A stretch of DNA of 64,000 nucleotides from an uncultured Collinsella sp. (lineage in GTDB: Bacteria > Actinomycetota > Coriobacteriia > Coriobacteriales > Coriobacteriaceae), in the NCBI GenBank assembly GCA_900541645.1, contig UQKQ01000002.1, positions 1 to 64,000 of the forward strand, in the 5' to 3' direction. Both the position numbers and the translations under genes were made by a program. Of the stretch, positions 1-6,986 are shown piece by piece. The notes under the pieces were generated by a model. The model made no database searches, was not told the origin of the DNA, and saw only the letters and a program-made list of their open reading frames with translations. The first letter of the stretch is position 1, and every line of letters starts with the position of its first letter.

Positions 1-77
1 TGGTGCGGCGTATAGGATTCGAACCTATGACGTTCTGATTCGTAGTCAGACCCTCTATCCAGCTGAGGTAACGCCGC
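1..77 (-). tRNA. tRNA-Arg(ACG)
   Basis: Read on the minus strand this is a full cloverleaf beginning GCGGCGTTACCTCAGC, with anticodon loop CTACGAA (ACG), a normal T-arm GGTTCGAATCC and an encoded CCA at the window edge. The acceptor strands GCGGCGT and ACGCCGC pair perfectly. It reads arginine CGN codons after inosine modification of the wobble base. Confidence 0.96.
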
Positions 78-88
78 AGCGCAAGACA

Positions 89-118
89 TATAAAACCACT
101 TTAGTAAGTTGGAGTCAA
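89..118 (-). promoter_or_regulatory. putative promoter of tRNA-Arg
   Basis: On the minus strand TTGACT (113-118) and TTTATA (89-94) are separated by 18 bases, a sigma70-like pair just upstream of the tRNA 5' end at 77. Confidence 0.55.
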
Positions 119-154
119 GCACAATTTCAAACTTTTTTGTGGAACGCAGTCTTG

Positions 155-532
155 TCATGCTGCTCCGCATATACCGCCGTTCCCCGTACGATCGATTGGC
201 TTTTCGATCACGTCAAACTTAGCATCAAGTTCCCTCAAGAGCGATCTCACCCGCTGGGCACAGTCATAATCGGCAAATGAGATGCTCAACATGCGAGCAA
301 CCTGATTAGATGTCCGGACCCCATAGAACTGCTCAAGCGCCACGAGCCCCTCGTGCGTCACAAAGGTCTCGACTACATGCGGCGACTCCTCAAAGCACCA
401 TTGGGTCAACGGACCCTCACTCGTCTGCCGCACCACCAAACCTCCCATGCCCGATGGCTCACACGTTACCGCAAGACGTTCCCCACCTTCATCGCTCTCA
501 AACAAAACTACCCGCTCATCAAACAGCTCCAT
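155..532 (-). CDS. hypothetical protein, 125 aa
   Basis: I do not recognise this protein. The start at 532 follows a purine-rich AGGAAGGGG. The sequence is acidic (MELFDERVVLFES) with a glycine-rich turn and a cysteine plus GNGG near the C terminus. There is no signal peptide or membrane helix. It may be a small cytosolic alpha/beta protein; the central stretch (VTHEGLVALEQFYG) resembles regulatory or immunity-type small proteins, but that is not evidence of function. It sits alone between tRNA-Arg and the serS terminator. Confidence 0.6.
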   Translation of the reverse strand: MELFDERVVLFESDEGGERLAVTCEPSGMGGLVVRQTSEGPLTQWCFEESPHVVETFVTHEGLVALEQFYGVRTSNQVARMLSISFADYDCAQRVRSLLRELDAKFDVIEKPIDRTGNGGICGAA

Positions 533-655
533 CGCATCCCCTTCCTCTCGCTTCTATCTAACAAAAGCATAGCAGGTGGATGGCTGTATACAGAACGTTT
601 GTTCGTGTATTTTCTATTGAGCTGTCCGCACGATATGGTAAGGCTCTGCGCACAA

Positions 656-686
656 AAAAGGCGCCCCGGAAAGGAGCGCCCTTGCA
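656..686 (-). terminator. terminator of serS
   Basis: On the minus strand GGGCGCTCC pairs with GGGGCGCC across a short loop and runs into TTTTTT, 20 bases past the serS stop. Confidence 0.75.
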
Positions 687-705
687 AATCGCCTATGCAG
701 CAAAC

Positions 706-1989
706 CTACGCGACCGGCTCGATCTTCTCGAGGCCGCCCATGTAAGGACGCAGAACCTCGGGGATCGTGATGGTACCGTCGGCGTTCTGGTAGTTCTCCA
801 GAATAGCGGCCATGGTGCGGCCAGCCGGCAGACCGGAACCGTTGAGGGTATGCAGGTAGCGCGAGCCCTTGAAGTTCTCGGGGTCACGATACTTGATGTT
901 GGCGCGACGGGCCTGGAAGTCGCCGCAGTTGGAGCAGGAGCTGATCTCCTTGTAGGCGTTGTAACTCGGCAGCCAGACTTCGATGTCGTAGGTCTGACGG
1001 GCAGAGAAGCCCAGGTCGCCGGTGCACAGGCTAATCACGCGATACGGAAGGCCCAGCTGCTGCAGCAGGTACTCGGCCTCGGCGGTCATGCTCTCGAGCT
1101 CCTCGTCGGACTCCTCCGGCTTAACAAACTTGACCATCTCGACCTTGTCGAACTCGTGCTGGCGAATGATGCCGCGGGTGTCGCGACCAGCGGAGCCGGC
1201 CTCCTCGCGGAAGCAGGGGGTGAAGGCGGTGTAGCGGCGCGGCAGGGTGTCGGCGTCGAGAACCTCGCCGGCGTGCAGGTTGGTAAGCACGACCTCGGCG
1301 GTGGGAATCAGGAAGTTATCGCCCGAGACGTGATAGGCGTCGTCCTCGAACTTGGGCAGCTGACCCGTGCCAAACATGGTCTGACGCTTGACGACGATGG
1401 GCGGCCACCACTCCTTAAAGCCACGGCTGGTGTGCGTGTCGAGGAAGAAGTTGATGAGGGCGCGCTCAAGACGGGCGCCGGCGCCACCGAGAACGGTGAA
1501 GCGGCTGCCGGAGAGCTTGTTGCCGCGCTCGAAGTCAAGGATATCGAGGTCGGTGCCCAGATCCCAGTGCGGCTTAAAGTCGAAGTCGAACTCGCGCGGG
1601 GTGCCCCAACGACGGCGCTCGATGTTCTCGTCCTCGTCCTTGCCGTACGGTGTGGCCTCGCAAGGGATGTTGGGCAGGTGAGCCATGAAGTCGTACTGCT
1701 CCTGCTCGAGAGCGGTGCGGCGCTCGGCCAGACCGTCAATCTTCTCGTTGACGGCGCGCACGGCTTCCTTGGCGGCCTCGGCCTCGTCCTTCTTGCCCTC
1801 CTTCATCAGGGCGCCGATCTTCTTGGACTCGGCATTACGCGTGGCCTGGAGCTCCTCGACCTCGGTGATGACGGCGCGGCGCTCGTCATCGAGCTCAAAG
1901 AACTTCTCGCGATCCCAAGACGTCTGGCGGTTGGCCATGGCGGTATCGATGGCATCGGGGTTCTCGCGAACAAACTTGATATCAAGCAT
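706..1989 (-). CDS. serS: seryl-tRNA synthetase
   Basis: Class II aminoacyl-tRNA synthetase charging tRNA-Ser (and the selenocysteine tRNA where present) with serine. The 427-residue length is normal. The N-terminal ~100 residues are charged and helical (the tRNA-binding coiled coil). The catalytic core shows the serine/TAE site (PTAEVVLTN, ~230), motif 2 ([15 protein letters not shown], ~260-272) and motif 3 ([17 protein letters not shown]) near the C terminus. I chose the start at 1989 because GGAGGATCTA precedes it and [12 protein letters not shown] matches the family N terminus; the upstream in-frame ATG adds nine unconserved residues. Monocistronic, ending at the hairpin at 656-686. Confidence 0.97.
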   Translation of the reverse strand: MLDIKFVRENPDAIDTAMANRQTSWDREKFFELDDERRAVITEVEELQATRNAESKKIGALMKEGKKDEAEAAKEAVRAVNEKIDGLAERRTALEQEQYDFMAHLPNIPCEATPYGKDEDENIERRRWGTPREFDFDFKPHWDLGTDLDILDFERGNKLSGSRFTVLGGAGARLERALINFFLDTHTSRGFKEWWPPIVVKRQTMFGTGQLPKFEDDAYHVSGDNFLIPTAEVVLTNLHAGEVLDADTLPRRYTAFTPCFREEAGSAGRDTRGIIRQHEFDKVEMVKFVKPEESDEELESMTAEAEYLLQQLGLPYRVISLCTGDLGFSARQTYDIEVWLPSYNAYKEISSCSNCGDFQARRANIKYRDPENFKGSRYLHTLNGSGLPAGRTMAAILENYQNADGTITIPEVLRPYMGGLEKIEPVA

Positions 1990-2100
1990 TAGATCCTCCG
2001 GCGATATACATTCCATTTAGGTTGCAACCTTGTACATGTATGGGCAAGTATATACTTATGAGCGTTTACGACCCAACCCAACTACGCAAGAAGGCACCCA

Positions 2101-2274
2101 ATGGACGCAGTTTTTTCCTTTTTGTTTGGCACCCGCACCGGTTTTGCCATCCTTTTCGCCGGCGGCATCCTGCTGTTTGCGATTCTTGCCTTTGTAATGG
2201 AGAAGCGCACCCATAAGATGTATGTCGACCGCGGCCCCAAGTCCGAGGACGAAGAAGACAGCTTCTGGGACTAA
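2101..2274 (+). CDS. small single-span membrane protein, 57 aa
   Basis: This short reading frame has an AAGAAGG site eight bases ahead of its ATG. It starts MDAVFSFLFGTRTG, has one hydrophobic helix (GFAILFAGGILLFAILAFVM, about residues 14-33), then a basic junction (EKRTHK) and an acidic tail (SEDEEDSFWD). The topology suggests a small inner-membrane protein with a cytosolic tail. Function unknown. It is divergent from serS. Its stop codon overlaps a dispersed palindrome, and a strong hairpin follows at 2328. The coding call rests on ribosome-site placement and a sensible membrane architecture. Confidence 0.6.
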   Translation: MDAVFSFLFGTRTGFAILFAGGILLFAILAFVMEKRTHKMYVDRGPKSEDEEDSFWD

Positions 2275-2310
2275 CCTGCCAAAAAGGGACAGGTTTTTTT
2301 GGTCGGTTTT
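2273..2310 (+). repeat. CCTGTCCC-type palindrome, copy a
   Basis: Imperfect palindrome of the form AACCTGCCAAAAA...TTTTTTTGGTCGGTTTT with GGGACAGG in the middle. It is followed by CTCTGGGCAAACG, a tail also present at copies c and d. It overlaps the stop codon of the small membrane protein. Related copies are at 2394-2431 (inverted), 53363-53401 and 63131-63157. Confidence 0.75.
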
Positions 2311-2327
2311 CTCTGGGCAAACGCAAG

Positions 2328-2367
2328 CGCCCCGCAACTGGAATTGAACCAGTTGCGGGGCGTTTTT
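2328..2367. terminator. bidirectional terminator between small membrane protein and proC
   Basis: A perfect 14-bp stem CGCCCCGCAACTGG / CCAGTTGCGGGGCG with a 7-base loop. TTTTT follows on the plus strand, so it serves at least the plus-strand gene; the flanking convergent genes suggest both directions. Confidence 0.85.
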
Positions 2368-2393
2368 CGCTAAAAGGACAAAACCGCAGGAAA

Positions 2394-2431
2394 AACCTGC
2401 CAACATAAACCTGTCCCTTTTTGGTCGGTTT
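2394..2431 (-). repeat. CCTGTCCC-type palindrome, copy b
   Basis: Inverted relative to copy a: AACCTGCCAACATAAACC, then TGTCCC, then TTTTTGGTCGGTTT. It runs into the proC stop codon. Copies a and b bracket the terminator at 2328-2367 symmetrically. Confidence 0.75.
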
Positions 2432-3200
2432 ACTGGAGGGTTGCGTCGATTGCCTTGACTAGGGCGCTGCGCATGCCGGCGTCCTCGAGCGCAACGACGC
2501 CCTTGATGGTGGCACCACCGGGCGAGCACACGGCATCCTTCATCGCCGCAGGATGCTGACCGGTTGCGAGCTGCAGCTTTGCCGTACCCAGCACCATCTG
2601 GCTCACAATGCGATAGGCATCGGCACGCGGGATACCGTGCCTGACCGCCGCATCGCCCAGGGCCTCGATCGCCATGGCGACGAATGCCGGAGCGCAACCG
2701 CCCACGGTGCCGCCCACAAACAGCAGGCTCGTATCGAGCTCGACGACAGCGCCAAGCTTACCGAGCAGGTCGAGCACAGCAGCACGCTGCTCGTCGTTGA
2801 GCGTAGAGGACTTCTCGCAGGCGATGACACCCTCGCCCACCGAAACCGGCGTGTTGGGCACCGTCGAGATATGCGCGACGCCCGGCAGGACCTGCTCCCA
2901 CTTAGCACTGTCCCAGGTCCAGGCAACCGACAGAACGACCTTTTTGGCAAGAGCATCCTTGAGCGGGGCGAATACCTTCTCGATCATGTACGGCTTGACC
3001 GCAGCGACCACGATATCGGATGCGGCGACAACCTCGGCGGCATCGTGGCAAGCGGCCATCCCACGCACCTCACAGCGCTCAACCAGCGCGTCGTAGCGAC
3101 CCGCACAGGCGCACATATCGCTCGCAGCTACACCGGCAGCGATCCAGCCATCGGCCATAGCACTCGCCATATTGCCAAAACCGACAAATCCGATCTTCAT
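2430..3200 (-). CDS. proC: pyrroline-5-carboxylate reductase
   Basis: Catalyses the last step of proline synthesis, NAD(P)H-dependent reduction of 1-pyrroline-5-carboxylate. The 256-residue protein opens with the Rossmann motif KIGFVGFGNMASAM (residues 2-15). The C-terminal helical dimerisation and substrate domain is intact, with CAPAFVAMAIEALGDAAVRHG and the signature SPGGATIKGVVALEDAGMR. The start at 3200 has GAGGAC upstream. It converges on the small membrane protein, with a terminator and two palindromes between. No other proline genes are nearby. Confidence 0.96.
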   Translation of the reverse strand: MKIGFVGFGNMASAMADGWIAAGVAASDMCACAGRYDALVERCEVRGMAACHDAAEVVAASDIVVAAVKPYMIEKVFAPLKDALAKKVVLSVAWTWDSAKWEQVLPGVAHISTVPNTPVSVGEGVIACEKSSTLNDEQRAAVLDLLGKLGAVVELDTSLLFVGGTVGGCAPAFVAMAIEALGDAAVRHGIPRADAYRIVSQMVLGTAKLQLATGQHPAAMKDAVCSPGGATIKGVVALEDAGMRSALVKAIDATLQ

Positions 3201-3274
3201 ATCACACAGTCCTCTCAGATGCGTTCCTCAAAAACGAAAGTCATTGTCCCACGCTATTGTTTCGTATTGCCGAC

Positions 3275-3745
3275 CTACTTGTGATACGGCTCGCCACGAC
3301 TGATCTTGCAGGCACGGTAAATCTGCTCTAGCAGCACCACACGCGCCAGGTTATGCGGCAAGGTAATGCGTCCAAAGCTGAGCATCTCGTCGGCGCGGGC
3401 GCGCACCTCATCACTCACGCCGTCCGAACCGCCGATTACAAAGGCAATGTCGCTGCTGCCTCGCAGCATAAGATCGTCGAGCCTCGCCGAAAACTCCTCG
3501 CTCGAGCGCTCCTTGCCCTCGATAGCCAGCAGGATCACATGCGCTCGAGATGGCAAGGCGGCAAGAATCGCCGCCCCCTCCTTGTCGCGCGCGGCATCCA
3601 CGCCGCCCGCCTTAGCCGGGTCGATATCGGCCACCTCGCGGATATCCACCTTGGCATAGGCACCTAGGCGCTTGGTGTACTCAGCGCACGCGTCCTTCCA
3701 AAAGCGCTCCTTGAGCTTACCGACGCAAACGACGGTGTATTTCAC
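3275..3745 (-). CDS. rlmH: 23S rRNA pseudouridine-1915 N3-methyltransferase RlmH
   Basis: SPOUT-family methyltransferase that methylates pseudouridine 1915 in helix 69 of 23S rRNA using S-adenosylmethionine. All 156 residues match the family: LLAIEGKERSSEEFS, the knotted SAM site FVIGGSDGVSDEV, and the C-terminal SFGRITLPHNLARVVLLEQIYRA ending in EPYHK. The start is a GTG. Its AAGGAG site overlaps the stop of the SPFH gene just upstream, so the two are probably translated from one transcript. Confidence 0.97.
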   Translation of the reverse strand: MKYTVVCVGKLKERFWKDACAEYTKRLGAYAKVDIREVADIDPAKAGGVDAARDKEGAAILAALPSRAHVILLAIEGKERSSEEFSARLDDLMLRGSSDIAFVIGGSDGVSDEVRARADEMLSFGRITLPHNLARVVLLEQIYRACKISRGEPYHK

Positions 3746-3751
3746 GCGCGT

Positions 3752-4690
3752 CTACTCCTTCGAATCGTTTTGAACTTTGCCGGCGGCCAGCATCTGCTCG
3801 AACATCGAGGCCGACTGCGAAAAGTCGCTCGGCAGCACGACCGTCGAGGTTTTACCCGTGCGAGCGAACTCCGTCATCATCTCGGACCACTGCGTAAACA
3901 TGAACAGTTGGTTGGCCTCGTCATTGCCGACACCCGTCTCCTGGATGATCTCGAGCGAATCTTTGATACCCAGCGCGATGGCCTTGCGCTGGTTGGCGAT
4001 GCCCTCACCCGCCTTTTCCATAGCCTCGGCCTCGGCGGTCGCCTCGGTGACGCGCTTGATGCGGTCGGCCTCGGCGAGCTCCTGCGCGGCAGCGCGCTTG
4101 CGCTGGGCAGCGTTGATGTCGTTCATGGAGTTCTCAACCTCGGTCGGCAGTGCGATTTTGGTGATGAGCGTCGACACGAGGGTGAAGCCGTAGGCGGCCA
4201 TCTGCTCGGAAACGGTAGCGTTGACATCCTTGGCGATGTCATCCTTCTTGGCAAAGACCTCATCGAGTGTGTAGACGGGGATGGAGGAGCGCAGGGCGTC
4301 GGTGATGAAGTCGCGCATCTGGTCGACGGGCTCCTGCAGCATATAGTAGCTCTTGTAGATGCCCGAATCTGCCGGGCCGGCGCCCATGTCATAGCTCACG
4401 TGGTACTGAGCGGAGACCTCAAGGCCAATGGTCACGTTGTCCTGGGTCTTAACGTCGATGCCAAAACCATTTTTCATGGTGCGCAGACTCACCGTGGCGG
4501 CCTTGCGGTCAATCACGGGCACCTTCACGTGGAAGCCCGCGTTGACGATACGATTGAACTTACCCAAGCGCTCGATGATCACAGCGTGCTGCTGCTCAAC
4601 GACGTAGCAGGCGTTGGGGAGCAGCAACAACAGGATGATGATGGGAATCAAAAGGCTGGTAAGGGCGGCGATGATACCGGAAAACAGCAT
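3752..4690 (-). CDS. SPFH/band 7 (stomatin-like) membrane protein
   Basis: Membrane-anchored scaffold of the stomatin/prohibitin/flotillin/HflKC superfamily, 312 residues. One N-terminal hydrophobic helix (about residues 3-25, IIAALTSLLIPIIILLLLLP) is followed by the band 7 domain (VVEQQHAVIIERLGKFNRI, then VKVPVIDRK). Next comes the long alanine/glutamate-rich coiled coil (RKRAAAQELAEADRIKRVTEA, ~190-225) that drives oligomer formation. The start at 4690 follows AGGAGAG; an in-frame upstream ATG is less likely. No NfeD partner is adjacent. It is probably cotranscribed with rlmH. Its exact client proteins cannot be read from sequence. Confidence 0.9.
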   Translation of the reverse strand: MLFSGIIAALTSLLIPIIILLLLLPNACYVVEQQHAVIIERLGKFNRIVNAGFHVKVPVIDRKAATVSLRTMKNGFGIDVKTQDNVTIGLEVSAQYHVSYDMGAGPADSGIYKSYYMLQEPVDQMRDFITDALRSSIPVYTLDEVFAKKDDIAKDVNATVSEQMAAYGFTLVSTLITKIALPTEVENSMNDINAAQRKRAAAQELAEADRIKRVTEATAEAEAMEKAGEGIANQRKAIALGIKDSLEIIQETGVGNDEANQLFMFTQWSEMMTEFARTGKTSTVVLPSDFSQSASMFEQMLAAGKVQNDSKE

Positions 4691-4747
4691 GGTCTCTCCT
4701 CTGATAGGCACACGTTGGCATTAGGATACCCGTCCAAGGAGATCGTG

Positions 4748-4936
4748 CATAACAAAAAAGCTCCCATTGCTGGGAGCTCTTTCAATCCATGGTGCGGGCG
4801 AAAGGACGTCCGCGTATCCGCTTCGCGGATCCGCACCGGCTTCGCCCGCCTGCCGGCGGACTCGCCAGCTCGCTAAAAACGCTCCGCGTTTTCTTGACGC
4901 TCGCTCCTTCACAGGTTCAAGTCCCTGCGATGAGCC
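4748..4936 (-). repeat. tRNA-Leu-linked duplication unit
   Basis: Bases 4748-4806 repeat 4937-4995 with two mismatches. The copied segment holds the terminator hairpin and the last ~16 bases of tRNA-Leu (CCA end, acceptor strand and half the T-arm). Between the copies lies a 118-bp GC-rich insert rich in short hairpins (for example AAAACGCGGAGCGTTTT). It ends at 4914-4924 with GGTTCAAGTCC, an inverted copy of the tRNA T-arm. A unit of matching architecture and size (186 bp) lies behind tRNA-Phe at 10764-10949. Confidence 0.85.
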
Positions 4937-4942
4937 CATAAC

Positions 4943-4970
4943 AAAAGAGCTCCCATTGCTGGGAGCTCTT
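4943..4970 (-). terminator. terminator of tRNA-Leu
   Basis: Stem AGAGCTCCC / GGGAGCTCT with loop ATTGCT followed on the minus strand by TTTTG. A near-identical second copy is at 4754-4781. Confidence 0.85.
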
Positions 4971-4978
4971 TCAATCAA

Positions 4979-5065
4979 TGGTGCGGGCGAAAGGACTTGA
5001 ACCTTCATGGGGTTGCCCCCATACGGACCTGAACCGTACGCGTCTGCCAATTCCGCCACGCCCGC
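4979..5065 (-). tRNA. tRNA-Leu(CAG)
   Basis: An 87-nt class II tRNA on the minus strand starting GCGGGCGTGGCGGAATTGGC. The anticodon loop is TTCAGGT (CAG), there is a long variable arm (TGGGGGCAACCCCA), the T-arm is GGTTCAAGTCC, and CCA is encoded. The acceptor GCGGGCG pairs with CGCCCGC. Confidence 0.97.
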
Positions 5066-5076
5066 GTGCAGGAATT

Positions 5077-5105
5077 AGAATAACGGAGCGCCACCGCGAA
5101 CGCAA
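5077..5105 (-). promoter_or_regulatory. promoter of tRNA-Leu
   Basis: TTGCGT (5100-5105) and TATTCT (5077-5082) on the minus strand with a 17-base spacer, ending 12 bases before the tRNA. Confidence 0.65.
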
Positions 5106-5108
5106 GAA

Positions 5109-6026
5109 CTATTTTTGAAAAAGTTTGCAGGCATTTTCCCAAGCGGCATGCGCGATTGTTTCGGCGTCCTCACCAGTGCGATCGACACGGTCGTTAACCA
5201 GCGCGTTTGCCGTAATGGAGATCATTGCGGGCTCGCATTCAAGACCGCGGATGGGCTCCGGAGCCATATACGGGCAATCCGTCTCGAACAAAATTCGATC
5301 GAGTGGGGTTGCCGCAAATGCCTCGCGCACGTCGTCGTTGCGCTTAAAGGTAGCCGCACCACCATAGGCGATATAGCAGCCCAGCTCCACAAAGCGCTCC
5401 ATCGTGGCGCGGTCCTCGCCAAAACAGTGCAGCACACAACCGGCCTGGGGCACGCCCACCTCACGAAGCACGTTGTACGCATCCATATGCGAGGTGCGCT
5501 CCCCATCCGAGTCCTCGTGCCGCAGGTGCAACTCCACCGGCACATTGCAGCGCACGGCGACTTCGAGCTGACGTGCCATGCAATCAATCTGCACGCTGTG
5601 GGGCGCCGGCGTGATGTCGTCGTCGTAATCCATGTGGTAGTCCAGACCGATTTCGCCAATACCGGCGCACAAAGGGTCATCAAGCGCAGCAACAACCTGC
5701 GCGTGAATGTCGTCGGTATAGTCCGGCGCGCCATACGGATGCACGCCGGCAAGATACTTGATCTGCGGGATATCCTGCATCGGCAGAATTTCGCGCGTCA
5801 GCCAGTCGCTATAGTCCGTCACGCTGCGCTTGTCGGCGATGGGGTCGAAGACCGTCACCAACAGGTCGATGCCTGCCGCCTTGGCACGCACGAGTGTCTC
5901 GGGCATATCCTTGCCCCAGAACGAAAGCAGATGCGCATGTGTGTCGGCAAGCGGTGCCAAGGGCACGGGACAAGCAACCGTCTTCTTTTTCTTGGTAAAC
6001 GTCACGCGTTCGGCATTAAGCGTCAT
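5109..6026 (-). CDS. tatD: TatD-family metal-dependent hydrolase/DNase
   Basis: TIM-barrel amidohydrolase-type nuclease of 305 residues. Metal ligands visible are DTHAH near residue 28, the glutamate in GEIGLDYH, histidines in ELHLRHED and VLHCFGED, and the aspartate in FETDCPYMAP. The C-terminal ENACKLF is typical. The start at 6026 overlaps the rsmA stop by 11 bases and gives MTLNAERV; longer frames run into rsmA coding sequence. Translational coupling to rsmA is likely, a common tatD-rsmA arrangement. Roles proposed for the family include 3'-5' exonuclease repair. Confidence 0.93.
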   Translation of the reverse strand: MTLNAERVTFTKKKKTVACPVPLAPLADTHAHLLSFWGKDMPETLVRAKAAGIDLLVTVFDPIADKRSVTDYSDWLTREILPMQDIPQIKYLAGVHPYGAPDYTDDIHAQVVAALDDPLCAGIGEIGLDYHMDYDDDITPAPHSVQIDCMARQLEVAVRCNVPVELHLRHEDSDGERTSHMDAYNVLREVGVPQAGCVLHCFGEDRATMERFVELGCYIAYGGAATFKRNDDVREAFAATPLDRILFETDCPYMAPEPIRGLECEPAMISITANALVNDRVDRTGEDAETIAHAAWENACKLFQK

Positions 6027-6876
6027 GGGAAAGCTCCCGAGCCAGGCACACAAAGTCGGCGACGCCGAGCGTCTCGGCGCGCGTGGTGGGTGCGATACCG
6101 CAAGCCTCAAAGGCGGCATCGAGCACGTCCTTGGCAAAGCCGTTGGCGCTCATGGAATTGCGGATGGTCTTGCGACGCTGAGCAAATGCAGCATCAATCA
6201 CGCGGGCTACAAATTCGCGATCGAGTCCTTTGGGCACCACACCGTCAACACGGTCGATACGCACGACGGCCGAGTCCACGTGTGGCGCCGGCATAAAGCA
6301 ACGCGGCGGCACCTCAAAGCGACCCGTTACCTGCGCATACAGGCCAAGCTTTGCCGTATAGCCGCCATAGTTCTTGTTGCCCGGCACTGCGGCAATGCGA
6401 TCGGCAACCTCCTTTTGCACCATGACGACGGCGCGCTTGAGCGCCGGCATCGTCTGGAAAAATTGCAAAATGATCGTCGCCGCCACGTTATAGGGCAAGT
6501 TCGCGACAAATACCGTCGGCTCACCGCCCGCAGCCTGCTCAATCTGCTCCGGGCCCACCTTAAGCGCGTCGCCCATGATAAAGCGGAAGTTGGCATAGTC
6601 GGCGGCGTGGGCATCGAGCACCGGCTCAAGCTCGGGATCGGCCTCAATGGACGTAACGCACGCCGCTTCCTGCAGCAACGCAAGTGTCAACGTACCGCAA
6701 CCTGGACCCACCTCGAGTACGCGCTCGTCACCTGCAAGCTCGGCAAGCTCGCAGATACGTTCGATCACATGATTGTCGATTAGAAAGTTCTGGCCCAGGC
6801 GATGCTTGGTCGCAAGGCCAAACTCCTCCAGCAGCTCCCTGGTGGCCGTGGGGTTTGCCAAAGGCGAAGTTGTCAT
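6016..6876 (-). CDS. rsmA: 16S rRNA dimethyladenosine transferase
   Basis: KsgA/Dim1-type enzyme that dimethylates A1518 and A1519 of 16S rRNA with S-adenosylmethionine. The 286 residues contain LGQNFLIDNHVIERI (~28), the SAM motif VLEVGPGCGTLTLALL, the acidic ribose contact after SIEAD, GDALKV and the catalytic NLPYNVAATII. The start at 6876 has AAGGAGGCAACC directly upstream. It is followed by tatD with an 11-base overlap and is separated from metG by a terminator. Confidence 0.97.
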   Translation of the reverse strand: MTTSPLANPTATRELLEEFGLATKHRLGQNFLIDNHVIERICELAELAGDERVLEVGPGCGTLTLALLQEAACVTSIEADPELEPVLDAHAADYANFRFIMGDALKVGPEQIEQAAGGEPTVFVANLPYNVAATIILQFFQTMPALKRAVVMVQKEVADRIAAVPGNKNYGGYTAKLGLYAQVTGRFEVPPRCFMPAPHVDSAVVRIDRVDGVVPKGLDREFVARVIDAAFAQRRKTIRNSMSANGFAKDVLDAAFEACGIAPTTRAETLGVADFVCLARELSHDA

Positions 6877-6912
6877 GGTTGCCTCCTTAGCATGATGGCG
6901 GCGTCTTGAAAC

Positions 6913-6943
6913 AAAAGGGCATGGACCGTGGCGGCCATGCCCT
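6913..6943 (-). terminator. terminator of metG
   Basis: Minus-strand stem AAGGGCATGG / CCATGCCCTT with TTTTG following, 44 bases after the metG stop. Confidence 0.8.
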
Positions 6944-6986
6944 TACAGCTAAACAGCAAATTGCCGATATGGCGCTCGCGCGGTCT

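Noticed and set aside
580..1992. Long open frame antisense to serS
   Set aside because: It mirrors a well-supported synthetase gene in high-GC DNA, and its residues have no family pattern. The same applies to the long frames opposite the ATPase (23046-25805), pheT (33090-35510), the M16C gene (49540-52614) and recQ.
4748..4806. Second tRNA-Leu gene
   Set aside because: Only the 3' acceptor strand and part of the T-arm are present; no D-arm or anticodon arm. The same holds for the tRNA-Phe fragment at 10764-10827.
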